Part shown: positions 23,190-34,519 of the stretch, piece by piece | How positions within the stretch are numbered: position 1 is the stretch's first letter | Layout: the number at the start of each line of letters is the position of its first letter | NCBI RefSeq assembly: GCF_042453785.1 | Contig: NC_091667.1 | Location: 32,976,001-33,040,000 of the forward strand | Source of the DNA: Malus domestica | Taxonomy: Eukaryota; Streptophyta; Magnoliopsida; Rosales; Rosaceae | Direction of reading: 5' to 3' | DNA: 64,000 nt | Notes under the pieces: model-generated | Database searches by the model: none | What the model saw: only the letters and a program-made list of their open reading frames with translations | Told to the model about the DNA's origin: nothing | Position numbers and translations under genes: made by a program

Positions 23190-24115
23190 GGGTAAAACCC
23201 AAAACAGAGCCGTTGTGAAAGTTTGACGCGTGTACAACCCCCAATTTCCAAGTAATCAAAATTCAAACCCAATTTGTTATTCGGAATTAAATTTCAGAAT
23301 TGGGAGATTATATTACCTGAAAAAAGAAATAATTTTCAGGGGTTTTGGGTACACTGTGCTGATAAACACATGGATACGAAGCTCTGTTTTGAAGCAATCA
23401 GTCGGTCACTACGCCACATGCGGCGGCCTTCAATTGCTTATTGTGATTATGTCGCGAGGGAGAGGTACATATCTCTACATGTGGAATACATTTGTTACCT
23501 GTCTTTTCGTTCGGGTTTGGCGGGTTTCAATTGCTTATGTGCTGCTTTTCTTTCTTATACTTCAGATTTTTGCTTGTGCAGAAACTGTGAAGCTATTGCT
23601 ATCTATGTCAATTCCCGTTGCTAACTTGCCAATGCCACCGGTGCTCCTCCAATTTTGGGGAAAGGTACTTTGCATTTCCTTTTATCTTAATGTTTCTATA
23701 TCTGAATTTGTGTACATGACTATATTAGTCTAGATTAGATTGCTTTTTTAGCGTTAGTGGGGTACAATGACGGGTTTTTCAATCTAGTCGTATGTTTCAT
23801 CAGTACAATCTGCATTCATCAGCATAATTTGTTAACAAAGCTTGACCGACTCTTCTTGACTCATCCCCAAATACTCAAAGTCCCCTCTGCGACCAATGTC
23901 TGTCTCTCACAGTCACTCACAATTCCACCGAATGAATAAGTTGCCACGACTCAATCCACTGCAAGCACACCTCAACACCCCAAACGCATCCTCACCATGA
24001 ACTCCAAAGTTTCACTTTTACTATTTTGGAATTGAAGTGCAGGTCACTTCTTTGTAGTTGTTCTTTTATCTACTATTGTTTTGAAATGAATGAAGAGAGG
24101 AGGTTGATGCTGTAT
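23190..24115 (+). repeat. Dispersed module, copy 1 (also at 56791-57815 and 58303-58620)
   Basis: Text from about 23204 matches 56791 onward (for example CAAAATTCAAACCCAATTTT-like text, TGCTGATAAACACATGGATA, TTGCCACGACTCAATCCACT, AATGAATGAAGAGAGGAGG). The right part also matches 58430-58620. In each case the module abuts LRR or subtilase remnants, so it marks segmental reshuffling. No convincing protein is encoded, although a short exon-like stretch (ATGCCACCGGTGCTCCTCCA) is conserved in all three copies. Confidence 0.6.
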
Positions 24116-24133
24116 ATTTGAAGCAATTCAACT

Positions 24134-24579
24134 TGCCCTGATCCCAGCTTCTTGTGTATGGAAGGAACTTCGGATTGCAGCGTTGTTGCCGGGAAGATTG
24201 TGATTTGTGACAGTGGTATTAGGCCCAGAGTGCAGGAGGGACATGAGGTGAAAGATGCAGGAGCCATTGGTATGATTTTGGCAAACACAACTGCTAATGC
24301 TGAACAAATGTCTCTATTTTGACTCTTCATACAACTGTCACTAATGTTGGCTCTGCGGTTTCGAATTACCACTCCATAGTTTCGCAGTTCAAAGTTGCTT
24401 ATGTGAAAGTCGAGCCTCAGACGTTTAACTTCACCAGAGTAAACCAGAAGCTATCTTGTAAGATCACCTTACCATGAAATCCCAGCAGGCGGTTCCGGAA
24501 TTCGAAGGGTTGGTGTGTGGAAGGATGGAGTGCAAAGGGTGAGAAGCTCTGTTGTTGTAGTTTGGCTACCTCCACTGTG
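24134..24579 (+). pseudogene. Subtilisin-like protease (SBT1 type) remnant
   Basis: 24134-24322 encodes part of a subtilase PA domain (VVAGKIVICDSGIRPRVQEG, VKDAGAIGMILANTTAN). 24328-24476 encodes the C-terminal fibronectin-like domain (TVTNVGSAVSNYHSIVSQF, VKVEPQTFNFTRVNQKLSC). A last piece ends VVVVWLPPL before TGA near 24579. The catalytic Asp, His and Ser domains are absent and the pieces lie in different frames, so it is a decayed fragment. A poly-T run follows at about 24597. Confidence 0.75.
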
Positions 24580-25280
24580 AATCATGCACTGGAGTTTTTT
24601 TTTTTTTTTTTTTTTTTTTTTGTTGCCCTTTTTGGCATGATTTAATTTCAATATATGTTGTTTATATTAATTATTAATGCTTTTTATTCCGTCCGAGCAT
24701 TTCAGTCCTTGCAGTACATGAGGCTAGTCAATCATCGTTTACATAGTACTTTCTGCGATCGATCCCGTGCATGTTAATGGCTGCTGCTGCTGCTTTTTCT
24801 TCTTCGTCTTCATCCGACAGTCATTGAAATACGATGTCTTCCTGAATTTAAGAGGACTCGAGGCTGCTGCTTCTTCGTCGGCCATCTCAAGTCTCAACAA
24901 AGCTCTGGATCAGAAAGCAGTCAACACCTTCATCGACGCCAAAGAGCTTCAAAAGGCAACGACCTTTAGGAGCTCCTGGTAGCTATTTGCGACTCAGGCT
25001 TTCGATCCCGAAAACCATGCTTCTTCGACGTGGTGCTTGAAAGAACTTGTCCAGATAATGGAATGCATGGATGCACACAAGCAGATAGTGGTTCCTGTTT
25101 TATACGGAGTCGATCCATCTGATATTCGAAAACAGGAAGTTTTGCAGAAGCTTTTGCTAAACGTGAACGTCATTATAACGCTGGCGTGAAGGAGGTGCAG
25201 GGCTGGATGTCCGCTATTGTTAGAGCCATCATTTATTCGGTTGGGATTTGCAAAATTACAAGTAAGTTTAATTTTTTTCA

Positions 25281-28200
25281 GCACTCCATGATCACGTCGA
25301 ATCCTTATGAAAATGAATCCAGAACAAAATCGCGCTAAAGCTAGGGCGTCACCCGTAAGTGGCACGCTGTGTGGCCCGAGCACAGTGATAAGTGAGCAAG
25401 GGTCGCTGTATCTCCATCGGCACCCGGATGCAGTGTTAAATGAGCAAGGGGGCCATAGAAACTTCTTTTCGAACGACTCCACTCAAAGTTGTTTGGGAGC
25501 ATATGCTCCTATCAACTTTACCCGGGACACACAAAAGAAGTACTTTGATCCTATTAGACGGGGGGGGGAAGGGTGAAGAAGCTAGGACAGAAGGGTAGAG
25601 TTCAAGAGAGCAAAATGCGTTTAGGAACGTGGAATATAGGAACCTTAACGGGAAAATCTATGGAAGTAGTGGAAGTTATGGTGAGGAGAAGGATAAATAT
25701 TATGTGCCTACAAGAAACTAAGTGGGTTGGTAGTAAGGCAAAGGATCTAGAAAACTCAGGGTTTAAACTTTGGTATTCGGGCACAAATAGAACGAGAAAC
25801 GGTGTTGGCATCATCGTGGACAAGACCTTGGTACAAGATGTTGTAGATGTCAAGAGGGTAGGAGATAGAATCATGGCAATCAAGATTGTAATAGGACAAA
25901 AACTTATCAATGTGATTAGTGCGTACGCACCTCAAGTAGGGTTGGATACGAGTTCGAAGGAGAAATTTTGGGAAGATCTTGGAGACTTGGTGCAAGGAAT
26001 TGCTCAGACGGAGAAGTTATTTATAGGAGGAGATTTAAATGGACACGTGGGCAGGGAGACAGGCAACTATGGAGGTTTTCATGGTGGCCATGGTTTTGGG
26101 GAGAGAAACGAGGATGGGGAAGCTATCTTGGATTTTGCAATGGCATATGATCTCTTCTTAGCCAACACCTTCTTTAAGAAGAGAGAAGAACATGTGATCA
26201 CCTACAAGAGTGGGTCGTCAAAAACACAAATAGATTTTCTTCTAATGAGGAAAGGGGATCGTATAACTTGTAAGGATTGCAAAGTTATACCAGGAGAGAG
26301 CGTGGCTAATCAACATCGCTTGTTGGTGATGGATGTACATATCAAAAGAGTAAGACAAAAGAACAAGACTTGGAAGTGCCCAAGGACTAGATGGTGGAAT
26401 CTAAAAGAAGAAAAACAAGCCATTTTCAAAGAGAAGGTAATCACCCAATGTGTGTGGGATAGAGAGGGGGAAGCTAGCCAAATGTGGGATTCCATGGCTA
26501 GTTGTATCCGAAAAGTAGCAAAAGAGGTATTAGGAGAGTCCAAGGGCTTTGCCCCACACCAAAAGGAATCTTGGTGGTGGAATGAGGAGGTACAAACAAA
26601 GGTGAAGGCTAAGAAGGAATGTTGTAAAGCCTTATACAAGGAGAGGACCGATGAAAATGGTGAAAGGTATAGAAAAGCGAAGCAAGAGGCGAAGAAAGCT
26701 GTCAGAGAAGCTAAGTTAGCGGCTTACGACGATATGTATAAACGACTAGATACCAAAGAAGGAGAGTTGGATATCTATAAACTATCTAGAGCAAGGGAAA
26801 AGAAGACAAGGGACCTAAACCAAGTGAGGTGCATTAAGGATGAGGATGGAAAGGTTCTTGCTACAGAGAACGCGGTTAAAGACAGATGGAGAGGTTATTT
26901 TCATAATCTTTTCAATGAAGGACATGAAATGAGTGCTTCTTTAGGGGAGTTGAGTAACTCAGAAGAGTGTAGAAACTACTCTTTTTATCGTCGAATCCGG
27001 AAGGAAGAAGTGGTTGTAGCTTTGAAGAAGATGAAGCATAAAAAAGCAATAGGCCCAGACGATATACCAATCGAAGTGTGGAAACTTTTGGGAGAGACAG
27101 GTATAACATGGCTCACTGACCTTTTCAATAGGATTTTGAAAACGAAGAAGATGCCAAATGAGTGGCGAACAAGCATTTTGGTGCCTATCTACAAGAATAA
27201 GGGCGACGTATAAAATTGCATGAACTATAGGGGTATTAAGCTAATGAGTCATACAATGAAGCTCTGGGAGAGAGTCATTGAGCATAGATTGAGGCAAGAG
27301 ACACGGGTTTCGGACAACCAATTCGGGTTCATGCCAGGGCGCTCAACCATGGAGGCAATCTATCTCTTACGAAGATTGATGGAAAGATATAGAGATGGGA
27401 AAAAGGATTTACACATGGTCTTTATAGATTTGGAAAAAGCGTATGATAGGGTCCCAAAAGACATTCTTTGGAGGATTTTAGAGAAGAAAGGAGTACGAGT
27501 AGCATATATCTAAGCTATAAAGGATATGTATGAAGGAGCAAAGACTGCTGTAAGAACTCATGAAAGACAAACCGAAAGCTTTCCCATAACTGTAGGATTA
27601 CATCAAGGCTCATCCTTAAGTCCTTACCTTTTTGCGTTGGTAATGGATGAGTTAACAGGACATATTCAAGATGATATTCCTTGGTGTATGCTTTTCGCAG
27701 ACGATATAGTGTTGATAGATGAAACTCAGGAAGGGGTAAATGCAAAGCTTAACCTTTGGAGAGAAGTGTTGGAATCTAAAGGTCTTCGCCTAAGCCGATC
27801 AAAGACAGAATATATGGAGTGCAAGTTCAGTGCAAATGGAGGCCAAAACGAGTTAGGGGTGAGGATCGGAGATCAAGAAATACCAAAGAGCGACCGTTTT
27901 TGTTACCTAGGATCTATCTTGCAAAAGAACGGAGAATTAGATGGAGATCTCAACCATAGAATACAAGCTGGATGGATGAAGTGGAAGAGTGCATCCGGCG
28001 TGTTGTGTGACCGCCGTATGCCACTGAAGCTCAAGGGAAAATTTTATAGGACGGCAATAAGGCCGGCGATGCTGTATGGCACAGAATGTTGGGCGGTGAA
28101 ACATCAACACGTACACAAAATGGGTGTAGCGGAGATGAGGATGCTTCGTTGGATGTGTGGGCACACGAGAAAGGATAAGATTAGGAATGAGGATATCCGG

Positions 28201-28470
28201 GGTAAAGTAGGAGTAGCCGAAATTGAAGGAAAGTTGAGAGAAAATCGGTTACGGTGGTTTGGACATGTGCAAAGAAGGCCTATTGACGCTCCGATTAGAA
28301 GATGCGACTATGGGACAGAGGTGCAGGGCCGAAGGGGTAGAGGAAGACCTAGGAAAACTTTGGAAGAGATTCTAAGAAAAGACTTAGAGTACTTGGATCT
28401 AACGAATGACATGACACATGATCGAGCACAATGGCGTTCTAAGATTCATATAGCCGATCCCACTCAGTGA
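25281..28470 (+). mobile_element. RTE-clade LINE B, nearly complete, in intron 1 of pseudo-TNL2
   Basis: This is the same family as LINE A. An upstream reading frame of 89 codons (25307-25576) is followed across a G-run by the main polyprotein (ATG 25615 to TGA 28468). The polyprotein has an endonuclease ([48 protein letters not shown]), a reverse transcriptase ([63 protein letters not shown]) and a C-terminal part (GRRGRGRPRKTLEEILRK). Only two TAA codons interrupt it, at 27211 and 27511, both CAA-to-TAA. It lacks the first part of the 5' UTR and the (TTG)n tail. Confidence 0.9.
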
Positions 28471-28730
28471 CTTGGATTTTCCAAGTCTCCAACCGAGAAG
28501 TTCTCCTCACTCGGGAAATTAAGGGAACACTACCCCAACCTACATGCTCCACTCAGAAAGCTTCAACATACAAGCTTCAACAAAAGAAAATTCAAAGAAC
28601 TTAGCGAAGAAGGCTTTGGTGTATTTAACACAATATGTTGAAATGAAGGAAAGCTTATTTATTGATATCCCCGATAAGCTACAAATATGTACATATACAT
28701 GAGTCAAAATAAACACACAAGAGGGAGCCT

Positions 28731-29411
28731 TCACAAAGGTTGCTTAGGAGAAGTCTCAGCAGTCGGTAGAGCCCCAGAAAGAGAAGGCACCGGAGGGGGA
28801 TCATTTGGAGCCTCAGTACTGGACAGAACCCTAGAAGGAGGAGGCATCAGAGGTTGATCATTTGGAGCTTCATTACGCGGTACAGCCCTAGAAGACGAAG
28901 GCAATAAATGCCTTTGGAACAAACCCACAAATCTCTGATGATCAAGTAAAACCTGACCATCAGTTTCCTTCATCTGGTCAAGCTTCCTCTTCATGTTTGT
29001 AGCATAGTCATGTGCGAGCCGGTGCAACTGTTTATTCTCATGCTTGAGCCCTCTAATCTCCTGTTTCAGACTCATCACTTCAGCCGCCAATGATTCAACT
29101 TGGCGGGTTCGAACAAATAGGCGTTGGGCCATATTAGACACAGAACCTGCACACTGAACAGTGAGAGCCAGCGAATCCTTAACAGCTAACTCATCAGACC
29201 GTTTGGAAAGTAGTCTGTTATCTTTGGGAGTGAGAAGGTTCCTGGCCACCACCGCAGCGGTCATATCATTCTTCATCATGGAATCCCCAACGGTAAGAGG
29301 ACCAGTAGGGGAGACGAAGGATGGGCGCCATATGTTGTCTGGAGAAGGCGGGGCTGCCTCTTCAACAAGGTTCAAGTCAAATCGACGGTCGGAGGGGCCA
29401 GACATTTTCAA
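28731..29411 (-). CDS. 226-aa ORF of unknown function in the Gypsy-like remnant
   Basis: A clean frame of 226 codons runs on the minus strand, opposite to the probable element orientation. It begins MKMSGPSDRRFDLNLVEE, continues with a Pro-rich region, and has a central segment rich in Glu, Lys and Leu with heptad spacing (VESLAAEVMSLKQEIRGLKH, ENKQLHRLAHDYATNMKRKL) that should form a coiled coil. It ends with three imperfect Pro/Ser-rich repeats containing EAPND followed by Q or P and P residues. There is no catalytic motif, signal peptide or membrane segment. I do not know a function. Its intactness next to decayed sequence suggests a young insertion. Confidence 0.6.
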   Translation of the reverse strand: MKMSGPSDRRFDLNLVEEAAPPSPDNIWRPSFVSPTGPLTVGDSMMKNDMTAAVVARNLLTPKDNRLLSKRSDELAVKDSLALTVQCAGSVSNMAQRLFVRTRQVESLAAEVMSLKQEIRGLKHENKQLHRLAHDYATNMKRKLDQMKETDGQVLLDHQRFVGLFQRHLLPSSSRAVPRNEAPNDQPLMPPPSRVLSSTEAPNDPPPVPSLSGALPTAETSPKQPL

Positions 29412-29570
29412 ATGTGTTGAAGAGAGAAGAGGTCAGACAAATCAAGATCTTAGAAGTGCAAGAATGAAGCTTCTACTGGTGGAGATTCAAGTGTGCTTTG
29501 GAACTTAATGCCAGCCCCTATAAAAATCTGCACTCGACGGAGCTTCAGAAATCGAAGAGGCGCCTGCTCA

Positions 29571-31400
29571 GAAATCGAAGAGGCGTTTGCTTTCTCAAAA
29601 GCTGGGCTGCTTAGAGATCACGAGGGTTGATCTCAGAAATCGAAGAGGCGTTTGCTTTCTCAAAAGTTGGGCTGCTCAAAGACCACGAAGGTCGATCTCA
29701 GAAATCGAAGAGGCGCTCGCTTTCTCAAAAGCTGGGCTCCCCAGAGACCACGAGGGCCGATCTCAGAAATCGAAGAGGCACCTACTTTTCCAGCCTTTTC
29801 CAGCCTTGTCAGCACCTGTCACACGCACACTCAGCTTTGCGGAAATTATGGGCATTCTGTCAAAGACTTCTGGGGAAGTAGAAAACACATGAATCTTACT
29901 GTTCAATCACCCACTTCCCACACGCAACAATAGCTCATGGGTACCACAGATAACTTTGCCAAAGTTCTCTGCCAAAGTTGAGCACGTGAAGCTTGCAGCT
30001 CCCACTACATCGCTCTGACCAAGAAGGGTAAAAGAATAGCAAAGAAACAGAACTAACAAAGTTTAGACCCATAAATTTTGAAGGTCTAGCTACCATATTA
30101 TTACCCACAAGGGTAAAGGAACAGTACCACTGCTGGATAATTGGAAAGTCCCTGTGTGTCAACCTCTGTGCTTCGTGGCAAGGTAGACTAGCAAACATGC
30201 CCAACCTTTACTCACATTCGAGAAAACACTCCCAATAAGATTGCTTGCTCCAAAATCGAAGAGGCACCGCCCTCCGAATCTCGAGAGCCAGACTCCCAAC
30301 ATGATCACTTTCTCAAAAATCGAAGAGACACTGCTCCCCGAATCTCGAGAGCCAGACCCCCAGCATGATTGCTTTCTCAAAAATCGATGAGGCATCGTTC
30401 TCCGAATCAATCGATGAGGCATCGTTCTCCGAATCAATCGAAGAGGCGCTCGCTTTCTCAAAAGATGTGTTGCTCAGAGACCACGAGGGCCGATCTCAGA
30501 AATCGAAGAGGCACCTACTTTTCTAGCCTTGTTAGCACCTGTCACACGCACACTCAGCTTTGCAGAAATTATGGGCATTCTGTCGAAGACTTCTGGTGAA
30601 GTAGAAAGCACATGAATCTTACTGTTTAATCACCCACTTCCCACACGCAACAATAGCTCATGGGTACCACAAATAACTTTGCCAAAGTTCTCTGCCAAAG
30701 TTGAGCACGTGAAGCTTGCAGCTCCCACTACATCGCTCTGACCAAGAAAGGTAAAAGAATAGCAAAGAAACAGCACTAACAAAAGTTTAGACACATAAAT
30801 TTTGAAGGTCTAGCTACCATATTATTACCCACAAGGGTAAAGGAACAGTACCACTGCTGGATAATTGGAAAGTCCCTGTGTGTCAACCTCTGTGCTTCGT
30901 GGCAAGGTAGACTAGCAAACATGCCCAACCTTTACTCACATTCGAGAAAACACTCCCAACAAGATTGCTTGCTCCAAAATCGAAGAGGCACCGTCCTCCG
31001 AATCTCGAGAGCCAGACTCCCAACATGACTACTTTCTCAAAATCGAAGAGAGGGTAAAGGAACAGTACCATTGCTGGATAATTGGAAAGTCCCTGTGTGT
31101 CAACCTTTGTGCTTCGTGGCAAGGTAGACTAGCAAACATGCCCAACCTTTACTCACATTCGAGACAACACTCCCAACAAGATTGCTTGCTCCAAAATCGA
31201 AGAGGCACCGCCCTCCGAATCTCGAGAGCCAGACTCCCAACATGATTACTCCCTCAAAAATCGAAGAGACACTGCTCTCCGAATCTCGAGAGTCAGACCC
31301 CCAGCATGATTGCTTTCTCAAAAATCGAAGAGGCATCGTTCTCCAAATCTCGAGAGCCAGATACCACAGACCACTTTTTCAAAGTGCTCTGACAGAGTTA
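29571..31400. repeat. Nested tandem repeats in the Gypsy-like remnant
   Basis: Units of about 63-65 bp beginning CAGAAATCGAAGAGGC start at 29571, 29634, 29698 and 29763. A related family containing CCGAATCTCGAGAGCCAGA recurs near 30270-31360. Above this, a block of about 722 bp (from the GTCACACGCACACTCAGC box at about 29818) is repeated from about 30540, and its 3' part a third time from about 31050. All copies are highly similar. Confidence 0.8.
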
Positions 31401-32757
31401 AAACATGTGAAACTAGCAGCTCCCACTACCGTGCTATGACCAAGCAGGGTAAAGGAATAGCATTACTACTTGTTGTTAGGGAGACTCCTATATATGTCGA
31501 CCTCCATCCCCAACGGACAGGCAGACTTGCAAAAATGCTCAACCCTTCATCATATCTGAGAGGGCACTCCCAACGAAGCCTTTCGAAATATTCAGCTTTC
31601 TTTCCCCCCGATAATACCTCTGCAAACAAGCTATACTAGAGCAAGAATATCTCATATCATCAGGGTTAAAAGCAAGAGTATCCCATATCATGCTTTTTCC
31701 CTGTCTTTTCTTTTGGCCTTGTTTTTACCTGCAAGACAAGGAGAAAGAGAGCAATCAGTCAGCACTTGGAATCAAGCTTCCAGCCAGGAACTGACTGCCT
31801 GGAACCCCTGACCTGATTACTTACCTGGCATTGCTCTCGAGTACTCATCTTCAACATCTTATGTTTCCAGGGAAGATTCCGCATCTGCTTGAGGAACAGA
31901 TAGGGCAAGTGCGAAGGATACAAGGAAGCATGTGGAGACAAGCGTAACAGCACACGTGCCGATACATCCATTACTCTGTCAAAAGCAAAAGTATCCCATA
32001 TCAGCAGGGTGGAACGTACTCTAGATTTGATGGACTTGTTTTGACCCTCAAATTCTTCAGTCGGCCTTATACTCTGGAGGAAACCAGAAAACCCTCCAGC
32101 TCAGTTCAAGAATAAGCCTGTGGAAAGTTACTTCTTCAAAAGCAAAAGTATCTCATATCATCTCTTCTCATTTTTCTTCTCTTTATCCTTCATGCTGCTG
32201 CAAGATGGGGAGAAGGTGAACAATCAGTCGGAGCTCTGATTGCTTACCTTGTCTGTCACCTCTTTCAGCAGACCCCCTAGCTCGGCGACTTGGGGGACTC
32301 CTACTACATGGTTTGTATCGCGCTTGACCAAGCCTGAAACTACAAGTAAGCTTCAAGTGAAATTGATACATTACCTTGTGCATCTCCACCAGTTAAAGAC
32401 ACCACCCCTGGATGGAGGAAGAGTACTTCCAGAGAAGATGCCACATCTACCTATGAGACAGATAAGGCAAGTCAAGACGACACCACACTCCGATACTTAG
32501 AAGTTTCGTGATTACGAGATCATTCTCCCACAATATTTCCTAATGTCATTTGTACTAAATCATTCACTTGTACTCACTAAAGGAGAGCTTGAAACTATGT
32601 ACTTGTGTAAACCCTTCACAATTAATGAGAACTCTTCTATTCCGTGGACGTAGCCAATCTGGGTGAACCACGTACATCTTGTGTTTGCTTTCCTATCTCT
32701 ATCCATTTATATACTTATCCACACTAATGACCGGAGCAATCTAGCAAAGATCACAAA

Positions 32758-33371
32758 AAGCGACCGTTTTCGTTACCTAGGATCTATCTTGCAAGAGAAC
32801 GGAGAATTAGATGGAGATCTCAACCATAGAATACGAGCTGGATGGAAAGAGTGCATCCGGTGTGTTGTGTGACCGTCGTAGGCCACTGAAGCTCAAGGGA
32901 AAATTTTATAGGACGGCAATAAGGCCAGCGATGTTGTATGGCACAGAATGTTGGGTGGTGAAGCATCAACACGTACACAAAATGGGTGTAGCGGAGATGA
33001 GGATGCTTCGTGGGATGTGTGGGCACACGAGAAAGGATAAGATTGGGAATGAGGATATCCGAGGTAAAGTAGGAGTAGCCGAAATTGTAGGAAAGATGAG
33101 AGAAAATCGGCTCCAGTGATTTGGACATGTGCAAAGAAGGCCGACTGACGCTCCGGTTCGAAGATGTGACTACGGGGCAGAGGTTCAGGGCCGAAGGGGT
33201 AGAGGAAGACCTAGGAAAACTTTGGAAGAGACTCTAAGAAAAGACTTAGAGTACTTGGATCTAACGGAGGACATTACACAAAACCGAGCGCAATGGCGTT
33301 CTAAGATTCATATAGCCGACCCCACTTAGTGGGAAAAGGCTTTGTTGTTGTTGTTGTTGTTGTTGTTGTTG
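32758..33371 (+). mobile_element. RTE-clade LINE C, 3' fragment with (TTG)n tail
   Basis: Starting at AGCGACCGTTTTCG, the sequence matches the last 580 bp of LINE B (GSILQENGELDGDLNHRI, GTECWVVKHQHVHKMGVAEM, GRRGRGRPRKTLEET), with a 10-bp-scale deletion near 32842 and a TGA near 33118. It ends in GGGAAAAGGCTTTG followed by nine TTG repeats. This gives the family's 3' terminus: a microsatellite tail rather than poly(A), as in RTE elements. It overlaps LINE B in content, so it is a separate 5'-truncated insertion. Confidence 0.88.
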
Positions 33372-34076
33372 CACTTGTTGCTAAAGTATTTTTACCGTAG
33401 AAATATCATAACTTGAAAGTGTTCTTTTTCTTGATCAAGGTTAGCTGGATATTGTTAATTACCTACCTATATGTATCGAACAAATCCACGATTTTGGTCA
33501 CGGCTAACATCCTTAAATTTAAATGGCTAAACGTTAACCAATTTGGCCATATATATGCTCAAGAACATGAACAATTCAGATTATGACATTTGTGCGGTTA
33601 AAGTATGTTAATTGCAACTTGCAAGCAAGTGAACATGCATTCCTTTGACTATTTTGGGCTTGTTATAAAACTCAGGTTTGATAATTCTATAACTTCACAG
33701 GGATGATGCCAATTTGAAGCTTTGACTCTTTTGTGATGAAATCGCTTGTCAATTTGAAGCTTGCTGCTTTCTCTAAAATGTCAAGGAAGGCTTCTCGGAT
33801 AATGGTGATGTACATCTCTTCAGATAACCACTCCTTTGCTAGGCAGCGTTTGGAATGGCCGAGAGCGGACCTTTTTGGGAGCGATGACCCCAACAGTTTG
33901 GAAGATATGTTGAGAAAAGGTTTTAGCACCGGTATATCCATGCAGGAACTGCTTCTTTCTAGAATCTTGAAGGGAAAATGCGGAGTTTTCATTGATCTTG
34001 ATGATGTTGAAAAATTATCCCAAATTGAGGCCTAACTTGGAAAGCAGCATTCATTTGGTGGTGGAAATCAGGTCAT

Positions 34077-34519
34077 TGTTGTTGAATTTGTGGCCGAATT
34101 ACATTGGGCCTTTGCGTTTGATAAGCCCAGTGGCCCAAAATTAGTCAGGTGTTTAATGGCCCATGTGAAAGCCCACAATTGGGGCATGTGATTAACTTTG
34201 TGCTTTGTATAGAGAGGAAATTAATAATTGTATTTCCTTCTCTATTTGTTTCTTTGGTGTGTGAGAGTTATTGGGTGTATTGGGGTTTTGGAATGTGAGA
34301 TTGCTGAACATTTTGTAACACTTCCATTTCCATTTGGTTGATAGTGGATTATTGGTGAGCTCCTATAGCTCCGAGGACGTACTCCAGTTACACTGACTGT
34401 TGAGGAACCTCGTTAAATCCTGGTGTCTTTTCAATTTTATTCTTGCATTTTATTTGGTATAATTCCTACGAGTTAGCTTGAGTTGGTTTCCAATTGGTTT
34501 GATCTATTCTTGCACAACA
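34077..34519. mobile_element. Solo LTR in the NB exon of pseudo-TNL2
   Basis: A 443-bp insert interrupts a frame that is continuous in TNL1 and TNL4 (GGSRIIITTRD). It begins TGTTGTTGAATTTG and ends CTTGCACAACA, with 5-bp flanks GTCAT and GTTAT that agree at four positions. Near its end AACCTCGTTAAATCCTGGTG resembles the U5 part of Copia LTRs. No internal retrotransposon sequence is present, so it is a solo LTR. Confidence 0.65.

Larger units (their letters stand above)
28471..32757. mobile_element. LTR-retrotransposon remnant (Gypsy, possibly Tat/Ogre type)
   Basis: Between LINE B and LINE C lies 4.3 kb with an antisense ORF (28731-29411), two levels of tandem repeats (29571-31260) and a right end like a plant LTR U5 region (GAACCACGTACATCTTGTGT near 32667). 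Tat-lineage Gypsy elements (Grande, Ogre) are known for extra, sometimes antisense, ORFs and tandem repeats between pol and the 3' LTR. That fits this arrangement, but no gag, pol or paired LTR is visible. The lineage is therefore an inference. Confidence 0.5.

Noticed and set aside
20788..23259. Repeated minus-strand ORFs (66-112 codons) across the LRR arrays of TNL1, and similar ones at 52707-54098
   Set aside because: They recur with the 210-bp period and are antisense shadows of the LRR units. No independent gene features.
28471..32757. LINE B and LINE C as two halves of one LINE split by the Gypsy-like remnant
   Set aside because: The end of LINE B (from about 27887) and all of LINE C cover the same part of the element, so they are separate copies.
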